Assembly (NCBI GenBank): GCA_964617455.1
Contig: CAZTYF010000007.1
Coordinates: forward strand, 28,213 to 92,212
Direction: 5' to 3'
From: Monoglobus sp964617455
Lineage (GTDB): Bacteria > Bacillota > Clostridia > Monoglobales > Monoglobaceae
Length of the DNA: 64,000 nt
Shown: in pieces, positions 52,413-60,294 of the stretch
How the letters are laid out: the number at the start of each line of letters is the position of its first letter
How positions within the stretch are numbered: the first letter of the stretch is position 1
The notes under the pieces: model-generated
Seen by the model: the letters and a program-made list of their open reading frames with translations, nothing else
Told to the model about the DNA's origin: nothing
The model's database searches: none
Made by a program: the position numbers and the translations under genes

Positions 52413-52528
52413 GGATTCATAACTTGTCATATTATAACATAACCGTATTTATGTGTCAAGGAAAAATTTCGCTAAATTTTCGGAAGCTTAAAATTTCGGA
52501 ATTTTGGCGGATTTTATAAAATATTATG

Positions 52529-52566
52529 AAAAAAGCCCAAATGAAAATCTTTTCCATTCGGGCTTT
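52529..52566 (-). terminator. Terminator after tRNA-Pro(TGG)
   Basis: On the minus strand AAAGCCCGAATGGAAAA pairs with TTTTCATTTGGGCTTT, followed by T bases. It separates tRNA-Pro from tRNA-Glu. Confidence 0.8.
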
Positions 52567-52642
52567 GGTCGGGGTTACAGGATTTGAACCTGCGGCCCCT
52601 TGGTCCCAAACCAAGTGCGCTACCAAACTGCGCCAAACCCCG
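52566..52642 (-). tRNA. tRNA-Pro (TGG)
   Basis: Minus strand: acceptor CGGGGTT with AACCCCG, anticodon stem CTTGG/CCAAG with loop TTTGGGA gives TGG, T arm CAGG-TTCAAAT-CCTG, CCA encoded. Confidence 0.94.
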
Positions 52643-52701
52643 AAATTCCCAACCATTATAAACCCATTTTTTTATTTTGTCAAGGAATTTTGAAAATTCC
52701 C

Positions 52702-52730
52702 TTGTCAAAGGTTTTTTATTATGATAGTAT
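52702..52730 (+). promoter_or_regulatory. Promoter of fabZ
   Basis: TTGTCA (52702-52707), 17 bp, TAGTAT (52725-52730). Confidence 0.65.
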
Positions 52731-52772
52731 GGTGATGATGTTATTTTTTGAATTTACTTTCGGAGGTATTTT

Positions 52773-53210
52773 ATGGATAATCAAATGGATATAAAAAAAA
52801 TAATGGAGATAATTCCCCATCGGCCGCCTTTTTTGCTTATCGATAAAATTATCGAATTTGAAGAGGGAAAAAGGGCAGTGGGAATAAAAAACGTTACCAT
52901 GAATGAGCCATTCTTTGCGGGACATTTTCCGGGCAATCCCATAATGCCGGGAGTGCTCATATGCGAAGCATTGGCCCAGGTGGGTGCGGTTGTTGTTTTA
53001 AGTAAGCCTGAATTTAAAGATAAACTTGCGGTCTTTACCGGAATAAGTAATTTTAAATTCAAACACCAAGTGGTGCCCGGGGATACCCTGAGGCTTGAAG
53101 CGGAGCTAATAAAATTCCGCTCCGTTATGGGAAAGGCAAATGTATGTGCCTATGTGGGAGAAGATATAGCTGCCAAGGGTGAAATATCCTTTGCCCTGAT
53201 TGATAAATAA
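52773..53210 (+). CDS. fabZ: 3-hydroxyacyl-ACP dehydratase FabZ
   Basis: Hot-dog-fold dehydratase of type II fatty-acid synthesis. 145 residues; ATG 52773 with GGAGG upstream. Catalytic His in IIPHRPPFLLIDKI and FFAGHFPGNPIMPGVL, Glu in GVLICEALAQVG. It stands alone with its own promoter and terminator rather than inside a fab operon, so it may be a second copy or the only one placed apart. Confidence 0.96.
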   Translation: MDNQMDIKKIMEIIPHRPPFLLIDKIIEFEEGKRAVGIKNVTMNEPFFAGHFPGNPIMPGVLICEALAQVGAVVVLSKPEFKDKLAVFTGISNFKFKHQVVPGDTLRLEAELIKFRSVMGKANVCAYVGEDIAAKGEISFALIDK

Positions 53211-53228
53211 AAAGTTAATAATATAAAA

Positions 53229-53263
53229 ACCGGCCGGAAAAATCCGACCGGTAAGTTTTTTTT
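53229..53263 (+). terminator. Terminator of fabZ
   Basis: ACCGGCCGGA and TCCGACCGGT pair with one mismatch, followed by eight T bases just before the convergent ATPase gene. Confidence 0.85.
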
Positions 53264-53266
53264 GGA

Positions 53267-54376
53267 TTAGTGGCAAATGATGTTTTCCGTGTCCTTGTCG
53301 AAAATGTGAATCTTGTTGGGATCCAACGCAACGGGAATATGATCTCCGTGACGGGTTGTCGAACGAGGATTAACTCTTGCCGTGAAGTCTGTGTCTCCTA
53401 CTTTGAAATACAGGAAAGTCTCGGCGCCCATCATTTCAACCAAATCGATGTTTACATCAATGCTGCAGCCCGGATAGTTCTGAATAGCAGCCTGGTCATC
53501 ATAGAAATCTTCGGGTCTGATACCCATAACAACTTCTTTGCCGTTGTATTTCTTAAGGTCAGCAGTAACTTTTCCGTCCGGAATCTTGATCTTGAACTGA
53601 CCGTTCTTCAGATATGTGCCGTTGCTCGAGCTGTCAACGGTTACATTCAAGAAGTTCATCTGAGGAGATCCGATGAAGCCCGCAACAAACATATTGCACG
53701 GATAATTGTAAAGGTTTGTGGGGGAATCAACCTGTTGAATGATACCATCTTTCATAACAACGATTCTCGTACCCATCGTCATGGCCTCTGTCTGGTCATG
53801 GGTTACATAAATGAACGTTGTCATAAGTTTCTTGTGGAGCTTACCTATCTCGGTTCTCATCTGAACTCTCAATTTTGCATCCAAGTTGGAGAGAGGCTCA
53901 TCCATGAGGAATACCTTAGGCGTACGAACAATGGCACGTCCTAATGCAACACGCTGTCTCTGACCGCCCGACAAAGCCTTGGGCTTTCTGTCAAGAAGAT
54001 GCTCAATGCCCAAAATCTGAGAAGCCTCGATAACCTTTTTCTTGATTTCATCTTTCGGAACTTTTCTCAGTTTTAGACCAAATGCCATGTTCTCAAATAC
54101 GGACATATGAGGATAAAGAGCATAGTTCTGGAAAACCATTGCGATATCTCTGTCCTTGGGAACTACATCGTTCATCAGTTTGTCGCCAATGTAGAGCTCG
54201 CCTTCGGTGATTTCTTCGAGACCGGCAATCATTCTCAAAGTCGTCGACTTACCGCATCCGGAAGGACCAACGAAAATGACGAATTCTTTGTCTTCGATTT
54301 CAAGGTTGAAATCCTTAACAGCGGTGAAGCCGCCTTGGTATGTTTTGTAGATACCCCTTAAACTTAAACTTGCCAT
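53267..54376 (-). CDS. msmX: Sugar ABC-transporter ATPase (MsmX/UgpC type)
   Basis: ATP-binding subunit for carbohydrate importers. 369 residues: Walker A GPSGCGKSTTLRMIAG, Q loop FQNYALYPHMSV, signature LSGGQRQRVALGRAI, Walker B VFLMDEPLSNLDA, switch His VTHDQTEAM, then the C-terminal OB/TOBE regulatory domain (about 240-369). No permease or binding-protein gene is adjacent, so it is likely a shared ATPase serving several transporters, as MsmX does in Bacillus. Good AGGAGG before ATG 54376. Confidence 0.93.
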   Translation of the reverse strand: MASLSLRGIYKTYQGGFTAVKDFNLEIEDKEFVIFVGPSGCGKSTTLRMIAGLEEITEGELYIGDKLMNDVVPKDRDIAMVFQNYALYPHMSVFENMAFGLKLRKVPKDEIKKKVIEASQILGIEHLLDRKPKALSGGQRQRVALGRAIVRTPKVFLMDEPLSNLDAKLRVQMRTEIGKLHKKLMTTFIYVTHDQTEAMTMGTRIVVMKDGIIQQVDSPTNLYNYPCNMFVAGFIGSPQMNFLNVTVDSSSNGTYLKNGQFKIKIPDGKVTADLKKYNGKEVVMGIRPEDFYDDQAAIQNYPGCSIDVNIDLVEMMGAETFLYFKVGDTDFTARVNPRSTTRHGDHIPVALDPNKIHIFDKDTENIICH

Positions 54377-54574
54377 AATTAAATGACCTCCTGTTTATAT
54401 AAATTTTAACTATATATTTATCTAATTCTTTACAATGTATATTTTAGCATACTTGAAACAAGAAAAAAAGTGATTTATTCCACAAAATTAAAAAAAATAT
54501 TTTAGGCAATTTGCATAGCAAAAATTTTAAGCAATAAAATTTCGGGTAATTATGCACAAATTTTATGACCGGTA

Positions 54575-54603
54575 TTGATATATTTTGTCTTTGATAGTAT
54601 AAT
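54575..54603 (+). promoter_or_regulatory. Promoter of argCB
   Basis: TTGATA (54575-54580), 17 bp, TATAAT (54598-54603). I could not establish an ArgR box. Confidence 0.7.
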
Positions 54604-54657
54604 GTCTGTATAAAGCCGTAAAAAATCGGTATGAAAAAAATTTGGAGTTGATAGTTT

Positions 54658-55698
54658 ATGATAAAGGTCGGAGTTTTGGGTGCCACGGGATATGCGGGGG
54701 CAGAGACGGTCCGTCTCTTGATGTCCCACCCGAAAGTTAAACTTGAAAGGATAATATCCCACAGTTTTGAAGGAAAAAAATTTTCGGATGTTTACCCGGG
54801 TCTTAAAAATATCTGTGATAAGGAACTTACGACCCTTGATACGGATGATATAGCGGAAAACTGTGATTTGGTATTCACCGCCTTGCCTCACGGTGCATCG
54901 AAGAAAATAATACCCGAGCTTTTTCAAAAAGGACTTAAGATAATAGATTTAAGCGGGGATTTCAGATATAACGATTCGAAGGTTTATGAAAAATGGTACG
55001 GTGAACCGCATTCCGCTCCCGAACTGCTCAAGGAGTCGGTCTACGGTCTTTGTGAATTGCATCGGGAAGAGATAAAAAATCACCGGCTCATCGGAAATCC
55101 GGGATGTTATACCACCTGCTCCATTTTGGCCCTGGCACCATTGATTGACAGGAAAATTTTAAACTTGAACAGTTTGATTGTTGACGCAAAATCCGGAGTT
55201 ACCGGGGCGGGAAGGGATGCGTCTCTCCCAAATATTTACTGTGAGGTCAACGAATCTCTCAAAGCCTATAAAGTGGCCACCCATCGCCACACCTCCGAAA
55301 TCGAACAGGAACTTTCCGAAATCGCCGGAGAAAAAATAGAACTGTCTTTCACACCTCATTTGGTGCCTATGCAGAGAGGAATATTTTCCACCTGTTACGG
55401 GGATCTTATAAAACCCGTAACCACGGATGAGGCTGTCCGGATTTATAAGGAATACTATAAAGACGAAGAATTTGTCAAAATATATGATTCGGGAACGCTG
55501 CCGGAAATCAAACATGTGAGAGGCTCAAACTATGCGGCCATAGGAGTTGTCATAGATGAACGCCTAAACAGAGCGATTGTAATATCCTGTATCGATAATT
55601 TGATAAAAGGAGCCGCCGGACAGGCCATACAAAATATGAATATAATGTGCGGCTTTGATGAGGGAGAAGGTCTCAGAAACCTTGGAATGTTTCTGTAA
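54658..55698 (+). CDS. argC: N-acetyl-gamma-glutamyl-phosphate reductase
   Basis: NADPH-dependent third step of arginine/ornithine synthesis. 346 residues. Rossmann motif GVLGATGYAGAETVRLL, catalytic Cys in GNPGCYTTCSILALAPL, His in the segment PHLVPMQRGIFSTCY and RGSNYAAIGV near the end. ATG 54658 with GGAG upstream. Followed 51 bp later by argB; argJ and argD are not next to it. Confidence 0.96.
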   Translation: MIKVGVLGATGYAGAETVRLLMSHPKVKLERIISHSFEGKKFSDVYPGLKNICDKELTTLDTDDIAENCDLVFTALPHGASKKIIPELFQKGLKIIDLSGDFRYNDSKVYEKWYGEPHSAPELLKESVYGLCELHREEIKNHRLIGNPGCYTTCSILALAPLIDRKILNLNSLIVDAKSGVTGAGRDASLPNIYCEVNESLKAYKVATHRHTSEIEQELSEIAGEKIELSFTPHLVPMQRGIFSTCYGDLIKPVTTDEAVRIYKEYYKDEEFVKIYDSGTLPEIKHVRGSNYAAIGVVIDERLNRAIVISCIDNLIKGAAGQAIQNMNIMCGFDEGEGLRNLGMFL

Positions 55699-55749
55699 TT
55701 GAAAATTTTAAAAAGTTTATGAAAAAAGCTCTTTGAAAGGAAAAATAAA

Positions 55750-56631
55750 ATGCGAAAAATGGAAGATCTGATAAGCAGAGCCGAAATTCTCATAGAAGCC
55801 CTGCCGTATATGCAAAAGTTTGAGGGAGCAAAAATCGTGATCAAATACGGCGGAAATGCCATGGTAAACGAGGATTTGAAAAACTCCGTTATGGATGATA
55901 TAATTTTGCTCAAGTATATAGGATTGAAACCCATAGTCGTTCACGGGGGAGGACCCGATATCTCTGCGGCATTGGACAAATCTGGAAAAGAGAGCAAATT
56001 CATAAATGGTTTGAGATATACCGACAAAGAGACCATGGATATCGCCCAACAGGTTTTAATCGGAAAAACCAATAAAGAGATTGTGTCTCTCCTCAATATA
56101 AAAGGAGGCAGAGCGGTGGGCATCAGCGGCATTGATGCAAGTTTCATCGAGTGCAAAAGGCAGACAACGGTGGAAAACGGAGAGGTTAAAGAGCTGGGAT
56201 ATGTGGGGGATATTGTTCACGTGAAAAATTGCATTCTGGACCTCCTATCCTCCGACCAATATATTCCGGTAATAGCTCCCATAGGTACCGATGAGCAGGG
56301 CAACAGTTATAATATAAATGCGGATACGGTGGCATCTGCCGTGGCAAAGGCGGTTCAGGCGGAAAAATTGGTGCTCCTTACCGATGTGGAAGGTATCAAA
56401 GACGACAACGGTGATATAATTTACGAAGCCCATACCAAAGAAATTGACCAGATGATTGGCACGGGCGTCATCAGCGGAGGAATGATACCCAAAGTTCTCG
56501 GTTGCTGCGATGCCATAGAGGCGGGAGTCAGCGGCGTCCATATAATAGACGGCAGGATTCCCCACTGTTTGCTCCTTGAAATATTCACGAAATCCGGAAT
56601 AGGAACTCTGATTAAGGGAGATAAATACTGA
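55750..56631 (+). CDS. argB: Acetylglutamate kinase
   Basis: Phosphorylates N-acetylglutamate, the second step of arginine synthesis. 293 residues. VIKYGGNAM at the start (phosphate loop lysine), VHGGGPDIS, and the C-terminal NINADTVASAVAKAVQAEKL and GVISGGMIPKVLGC motifs. An N-terminal extension (about 20 residues, MRKMEDLISRAEILIEALPY) is like that of arginine-inhibited forms, so feedback control is likely. AAAGGAA precedes ATG 55750. Confidence 0.96.
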   Translation: MRKMEDLISRAEILIEALPYMQKFEGAKIVIKYGGNAMVNEDLKNSVMDDIILLKYIGLKPIVVHGGGPDISAALDKSGKESKFINGLRYTDKETMDIAQQVLIGKTNKEIVSLLNIKGGRAVGISGIDASFIECKRQTTVENGEVKELGYVGDIVHVKNCILDLLSSDQYIPVIAPIGTDEQGNSYNINADTVASAVAKAVQAEKLVLLTDVEGIKDDNGDIIYEAHTKEIDQMIGTGVISGGMIPKVLGCCDAIEAGVSGVHIIDGRIPHCLLLEIFTKSGIGTLIKGDKY

Positions 56632-56698
56632 TATTTTTAAATTGGGAAAATCAAAGAATTTTCAAAGAAGAATGTGATTTAAAATTAAAAGTTTGCAA

Positions 56699-56727
56699 TT
56701 GACAAGTCGGTAAAAATTTAATATAAT
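56699..56727 (+). promoter_or_regulatory. Consensus promoter of the [FeFe] hydrogenase gene
   Basis: TTGACA (56699-56704), 17 bp, TATAAT (56722-56727): a perfect vegetative promoter. A leader of about 100 nt follows; I see no clear regulatory motif in it. Confidence 0.85.
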
Positions 56728-56835
56728 CAGGTATATGAAGCGGGCCGGAATTTTACTGTGGTTGTGATTGTTTGAAAAAATATTCGAAAAATTTTGTCTC
56801 GGTCCAAAGATTGTCAAAGGGAAGGTTAAAAGGAA

Positions 56836-58299
56836 ATGAATAAAGATTTAAACGGAAAGAAAAAGTTCGATACAAAAGTACAATATCTCAAATATAAAGT
56901 TTTGAGAGAAGTGGCTCGCCATGCCTACAATGATACCTTGCAGGGCAGTTTTAATGATATAGCCAAGCAAATTGTCAAAGACAAAGCCACAATGCGCTGC
57001 TGTATCTATAAAGAAAGGGCAATAGTCAATGAGCGTATAGGTCTTGCAAGTGGCGGACATAAGGATATTGACAACATAATCGAAGTTTTGGATATTGCCT
57101 GTGACGAGTGCCCCATGGACGGCTATGAAGTTACCCATATGTGCAGAGGATGTTTGGCTCACCGATGCGAAGATGTGTGCAAAAGGGATGCCATCACCTT
57201 TGACGAAAACCAAAAGGCCCATATAGACAAGGAAAAATGCGTCAATTGCGGAATGTGCGCAAAGGTATGCCCCTACAGTGCCATTATGAATTTCGAACGG
57301 CCCTGCGTCAAGGCGTGCAAAGTAAAAGCCATCAGTATGAACAGCGACCATGCGGCTCAAATCGATATAAGCAAATGTATAAACTGCGGAGCCTGTGTGT
57401 ATCAATGTCCCTGGGGCGCCATCACCGACAAATCCTATATAATCGAAGTTGTGAATATGATAAAAGAGAGAGGTACCGAAAAAAGAGACGAGGAGAAACT
57501 CTATGCGGTAATCGCTCCCTCCATATCCGGACAGTTTACCTATACGAATATAACTTTGGGACAGGTGGTATCCGGAATCAAAGAATTGGGATTTGACGAA
57601 GTGGTGGAAGCGGCTCTGGGAGCCGATGTGGTGGCCTATTATGAGGCAAAGGAATTGGCGGAAACGGGATTTTTGACAAGTTCCTGCTGTCCGGCTTTCG
57701 TGGATTTTGTGAAAAAGAACTTCCCGAAACTCAAGGACAATATTTCCCATAACCCGTCACCTATGGTGGCAATTTCAATGCTCATAAAAGAAAAAGACCC
57801 AAAGGGCAAAGTGGTATTCATAGGTCCCTGCACCGCAAAGAAAGCGGAAATAAGACTGAAAGAAAACAAGGAGTATGTGGACAGCGCCCTCACTTTTGAA
57901 GAACTCCAGGCTTTCTTCGATGCACGGAAAGTGGATTTGGAAAGCCTTCCGGAATCGAAGTTTGATTCCGACTCCCTCGGCTCCCCGTCCCCCTTCGGCA
58001 GAATATTCGCCCGCTGCGGCGGATTGGCGGAAGCGGTGGCAGAGGCCCTCAAAGAGCAGGGAGAGGAAGATTTTGAACTCAATGCCGTATCCTGCGACGG
58101 TATCGAAGAATGCAGAACCGCACTCCTCAAAGCGTCTCGGGGAATCGGAAACGTAAACTTTATCGAGGGTATGGCCTGCGTCGGAGGCTGTATCGGAGGT
58201 GCGGGATGTTTGACCCACGGTCCGAGAAATAAAATCGAAGTTGACAAATTCAGCAAACAATCCGATATATCCATCGAGGATGCCATCAATAAATTGTAA
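56836..58299 (+). CDS. Monomeric [FeFe] hydrogenase (group B-like)
   Basis: Interconverts protons and hydrogen. 487 residues. An N-terminal region with MCRGCLAHRCEDVC (Cys 103, 106, 111, 115) precedes two [4Fe-4S] ferredoxin units (Cys 135, 138, 141, 145 and 181, 184, 187, 191). The H-cluster motifs are L1 TSSCCPAFV (Cys 284/285), L2 IGPCTAKKAE (Cys 332) and L3 EGMACVGGCIGGAG (Cys 448, 452). GPC instead of MPC and CVGGC instead of CPGGC set it apart from classical group A enzymes. No [2Fe-2S] N-terminal domain and no PAS domain. Electron partner is likely the ferredoxin encoded next. Maturases HydE, HydF and HydG are not in the window. Confidence 0.93.
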   Translation: MNKDLNGKKKFDTKVQYLKYKVLREVARHAYNDTLQGSFNDIAKQIVKDKATMRCCIYKERAIVNERIGLASGGHKDIDNIIEVLDIACDECPMDGYEVTHMCRGCLAHRCEDVCKRDAITFDENQKAHIDKEKCVNCGMCAKVCPYSAIMNFERPCVKACKVKAISMNSDHAAQIDISKCINCGACVYQCPWGAITDKSYIIEVVNMIKERGTEKRDEEKLYAVIAPSISGQFTYTNITLGQVVSGIKELGFDEVVEAALGADVVAYYEAKELAETGFLTSSCCPAFVDFVKKNFPKLKDNISHNPSPMVAISMLIKEKDPKGKVVFIGPCTAKKAEIRLKENKEYVDSALTFEELQAFFDARKVDLESLPESKFDSDSLGSPSPFGRIFARCGGLAEAVAEALKEQGEEDFELNAVSCDGIEECRTALLKASRGIGNVNFIEGMACVGGCIGGAGCLTHGPRNKIEVDKFSKQSDISIEDAINKL

Positions 58300-58336
58300 A
58301 AGGTCTCAAAATAACGGTAAAATCGAGAAAATGAAC

Positions 58337-58365
58337 TTGACAAAAGGGACCGAATGCTTTATAAT
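58337..58365 (+). promoter_or_regulatory. Consensus promoter of the ferredoxin gene
   Basis: TTGACA (58337-58342), 17 bp, TATAAT (58360-58365), directly after the hydrogenase stop. It allows high ferredoxin expression independent of the hydrogenase. Confidence 0.85.
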
Positions 58366-58415
58366 GAAACTGTCGTTTTGATTGAACTTTATTAAAATTA
58401 AGAGAGGTGAAAACA

Positions 58416-58583
58416 ATGGCTTATCAGATCAGTGATGATTGCATCAAGTGCGGTGTTTGCGCCAGCGAATGTCCGGTATCCTGCATTTCGGAAGGAGATA
58501 CAAAGTATCAAATAAACGCCGATGAGTGCATCGAATGCGGAAATTGTGCAAATGTGTGTCCTGTTGATGCTCCGTCTGCATAG
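58416..58583 (+). CDS. Small 2[4Fe-4S] ferredoxin
   Basis: 55 residues, clostridial type. Two CxxCxxCxxxC motifs: DDCIKCGVCASECPVSC (Cys 9, 12, 15, 19) and DECIECGNCANVCPVDA (Cys 38, 41, 44, 48). Carries electrons at low potential, probably between pyruvate:ferredoxin oxidoreductase-type enzymes and the hydrogenase upstream. AGAGAGGTGA precedes ATG 58416. Its own promoter and terminator make it a single-gene unit. An open frame overlapping it in another register belongs to the next gene's upstream extension and is not real. Confidence 0.96.
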   Translation: MAYQISDDCIKCGVCASECPVSCISEGDTKYQINADECIECGNCANVCPVDAPSA

Positions 58584-58602
58584 TTTTAATTTAAAAAATC
58601 TC

Positions 58603-58633
58603 AAAGAACCGCTTCGGCGGTCCTTTGATTTTT
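58603..58633 (+). terminator. Terminator of the ferredoxin gene
   Basis: AAAGAACCGC and GCGGTCCTTT pair (one mismatch) around TTCG, followed by GATTTTT. Confidence 0.85.
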
Positions 58634-58665
58634 CGGTAAAAGAAAATCAATCGAGCGAAGAACTT

Positions 58666-59709
58666 ATGGAAAGAAAATCCCGTATCAAAAGAACGTTTAT
58701 AACCGCGTTAAAGATTTCCGTGGGCAGCTGTATGGCTATGTATATTGCGGAACTGATGAATTTGGATTTTGCGGTATCTGCCGGTTCCGTCACTCTGCTT
58801 ACCATTTTGACCACCAAGTGGGAAACGTTGAAACTTTCCTTGGTGAGAATAGTCAGCTTTGTTGTCACCGTGGCATTGTCTTATATTTTGTTTGAACATA
58901 TACCGAGCAGCTGGGTAGCCTATGGCCTGTTTCTGTTTATAATGACGGTGCTCCTTGAAGGTTTCGGGTGGAGAGCCGCCCTGTCGGTCAATGCCCTTAT
59001 CTGTACTCATTTTTTGGCTACCGACAACTTCAGCCCCGAATTTATATTGAACGAGTTTCTTTTGGTTGTCTTGGGAGTTTCCATTGCGGTCCTTTTGAAC
59101 CTTTTCAACAACAACACCGCCCGAAAGAAGAAAATCCTCGAGTATGTAGCCTCTGTTGAAATTTCCCTCGGCACAATTTTGGGGAAGCTTGCCGAATATC
59201 TTTTGAGCGATGATACGGGAGCCACCGTGTGGGAAGATATAAAATCCTTGGAGAGGGATATAGAAAATTATATAAACCTTGCCCATGAATATCAAAACAA
59301 TACCTTCAGCACCCAACCCGGATATTATATAGACTATTTTGAGATGCGCAGCAAGCAGTGCGGCGTCCTGCACAGTCTCCACTACGAAATGGAAAGAATG
59401 CGGGGAATTCCCAAACAGGCGGAAATAGTCGCCGATTATATAATGTATATGAAAAACTATATTACCGAGCCGAATGACCCCAAAGAGCAACTTGAAAGGC
59501 TTGAACAGCTTGTTGATGCCATGAAAAAGGAAGAACTGCCCAAAAGCCGAAAAGAGTTTGAGGACAGGGCGCTCCTGTATCACATACTTATGGACCTTGA
59601 GGAATTTTTGAAATATAAACAAAGATTCATCGTTTCCGCCCGAAAAGGGGAACTTAAAAACACCAAAAGCTATATAAAGCGCTACAGAGAAAAAATCAAA
59701 ACCCGATAG
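58666..59709 (+). CDS. Aromatic acid exporter family-like membrane protein
   Basis: 347 residues from ATG 58666, the first in-frame Met after the ferredoxin terminator. Residues about 10-145 hold a series of hydrophobic helices (FITALKISVGSCMAMYIAEL, TLLTILTTKWETLKLSL, WVAYGLFLFIMTVLLEGFGW) typical of the ArAE/FUSC-like N-terminal domain with its TKWETLK loop. The rest is a soluble helical domain (about 150-347). Function as efflux pump for aromatic acids is known only for distant members. The ribosome-binding site is weak, so part of its expression may come from read-through. Confidence 0.8.
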   Translation: MERKSRIKRTFITALKISVGSCMAMYIAELMNLDFAVSAGSVTLLTILTTKWETLKLSLVRIVSFVVTVALSYILFEHIPSSWVAYGLFLFIMTVLLEGFGWRAALSVNALICTHFLATDNFSPEFILNEFLLVVLGVSIAVLLNLFNNNTARKKKILEYVASVEISLGTILGKLAEYLLSDDTGATVWEDIKSLERDIENYINLAHEYQNNTFSTQPGYYIDYFEMRSKQCGVLHSLHYEMERMRGIPKQAEIVADYIMYMKNYITEPNDPKEQLERLEQLVDAMKKEELPKSRKEFEDRALLYHILMDLEEFLKYKQRFIVSARKGELKNTKSYIKRYREKIKTR

Positions 59710-59756
59710 AGAAAAGTAAATGAGACATAAAAAATAACCGAGAAAAGGAGAGAAAA

Positions 59757-60233
59757 ATGGATTTTAAGGCAGAATCATTTAAAATTTTCGATGAGAATTG
59801 GGCCCTGCTCACTGCGGGAAACAAGGAAAACTTCAATGCAATGACCATAAGTTGGGGAGGATTGGGAACCCTGTGGAACAAGCCCGTGGCAACCGTCTAT
59901 GTGAAACCGGCCCGGTATACCCACAAATTTATGGAAGAGAGCGAATATTTCACCGTAAGTTTCTATGGGGAAGAATACCGCTCCGCCTTGGGAATAATGG
60001 GCTCGTTATCCGGCAGAGACTGCGACAAAGTTGCAAAGGCAAAACTATCCCCGAAAGCCTTGGGGAATGCGGTAACATTCGGAGAGGCGGAAAAAACCCT
60101 CCTGTGCAAAAAGATATACCACGGGGATTTGACAAAAGAGAATATGCCCGAGGATGTAAAAGAGACGTATTATTCGAATGATGCTCCCCACACCATGTAT
60201 ATAGGCGAGGTTATAAAGATAATCGAAAAATAG
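59757..60233 (+). CDS. Flavin reductase-like FMN-binding protein
   Basis: 158 residues of the FMN-binding split-barrel (flavin reductase-like) family. KENFNAMTISWGGLGTLWNK near the start and ARYTHKFMEESEYFTVSFYG are family segments. Such proteins transfer electrons between NAD(P)H and flavin or act as flavoredoxins in anaerobes; the hydrogenase and ferredoxin nearby fit a redox role, but substrate is unknown. AAAAGGAGAG before ATG 59757. Confidence 0.88.
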   Translation: MDFKAESFKIFDENWALLTAGNKENFNAMTISWGGLGTLWNKPVATVYVKPARYTHKFMEESEYFTVSFYGEEYRSALGIMGSLSGRDCDKVAKAKLSPKALGNAVTFGEAEKTLLCKKIYHGDLTKENMPEDVKETYYSNDAPHTMYIGEVIKIIEK

Positions 60234-60244
60234 GCGCCAAAAAG

Positions 60245-60283
60245 AAAAAAACAGCCTCCGCTGCCATGAGGGGGCTGTTTTTT
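60245..60283. terminator. Bidirectional terminator between flavin reductase and mreB
   Basis: AAAACAGCC and GGCTGTTTT arms pair, with additional C/G pairs inside, and T runs on both strands. Confidence 0.85.
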
Positions 60284-60294
60284 GCGTAGATAAA

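Noticed and set aside
58522..58665. Upstream extension of the exporter-like gene over the ferredoxin
   Set aside because: It overlaps the ferredoxin and its terminator in another frame; the ferredoxin has eight correctly spaced cysteines and the exporter family starts near 58666.
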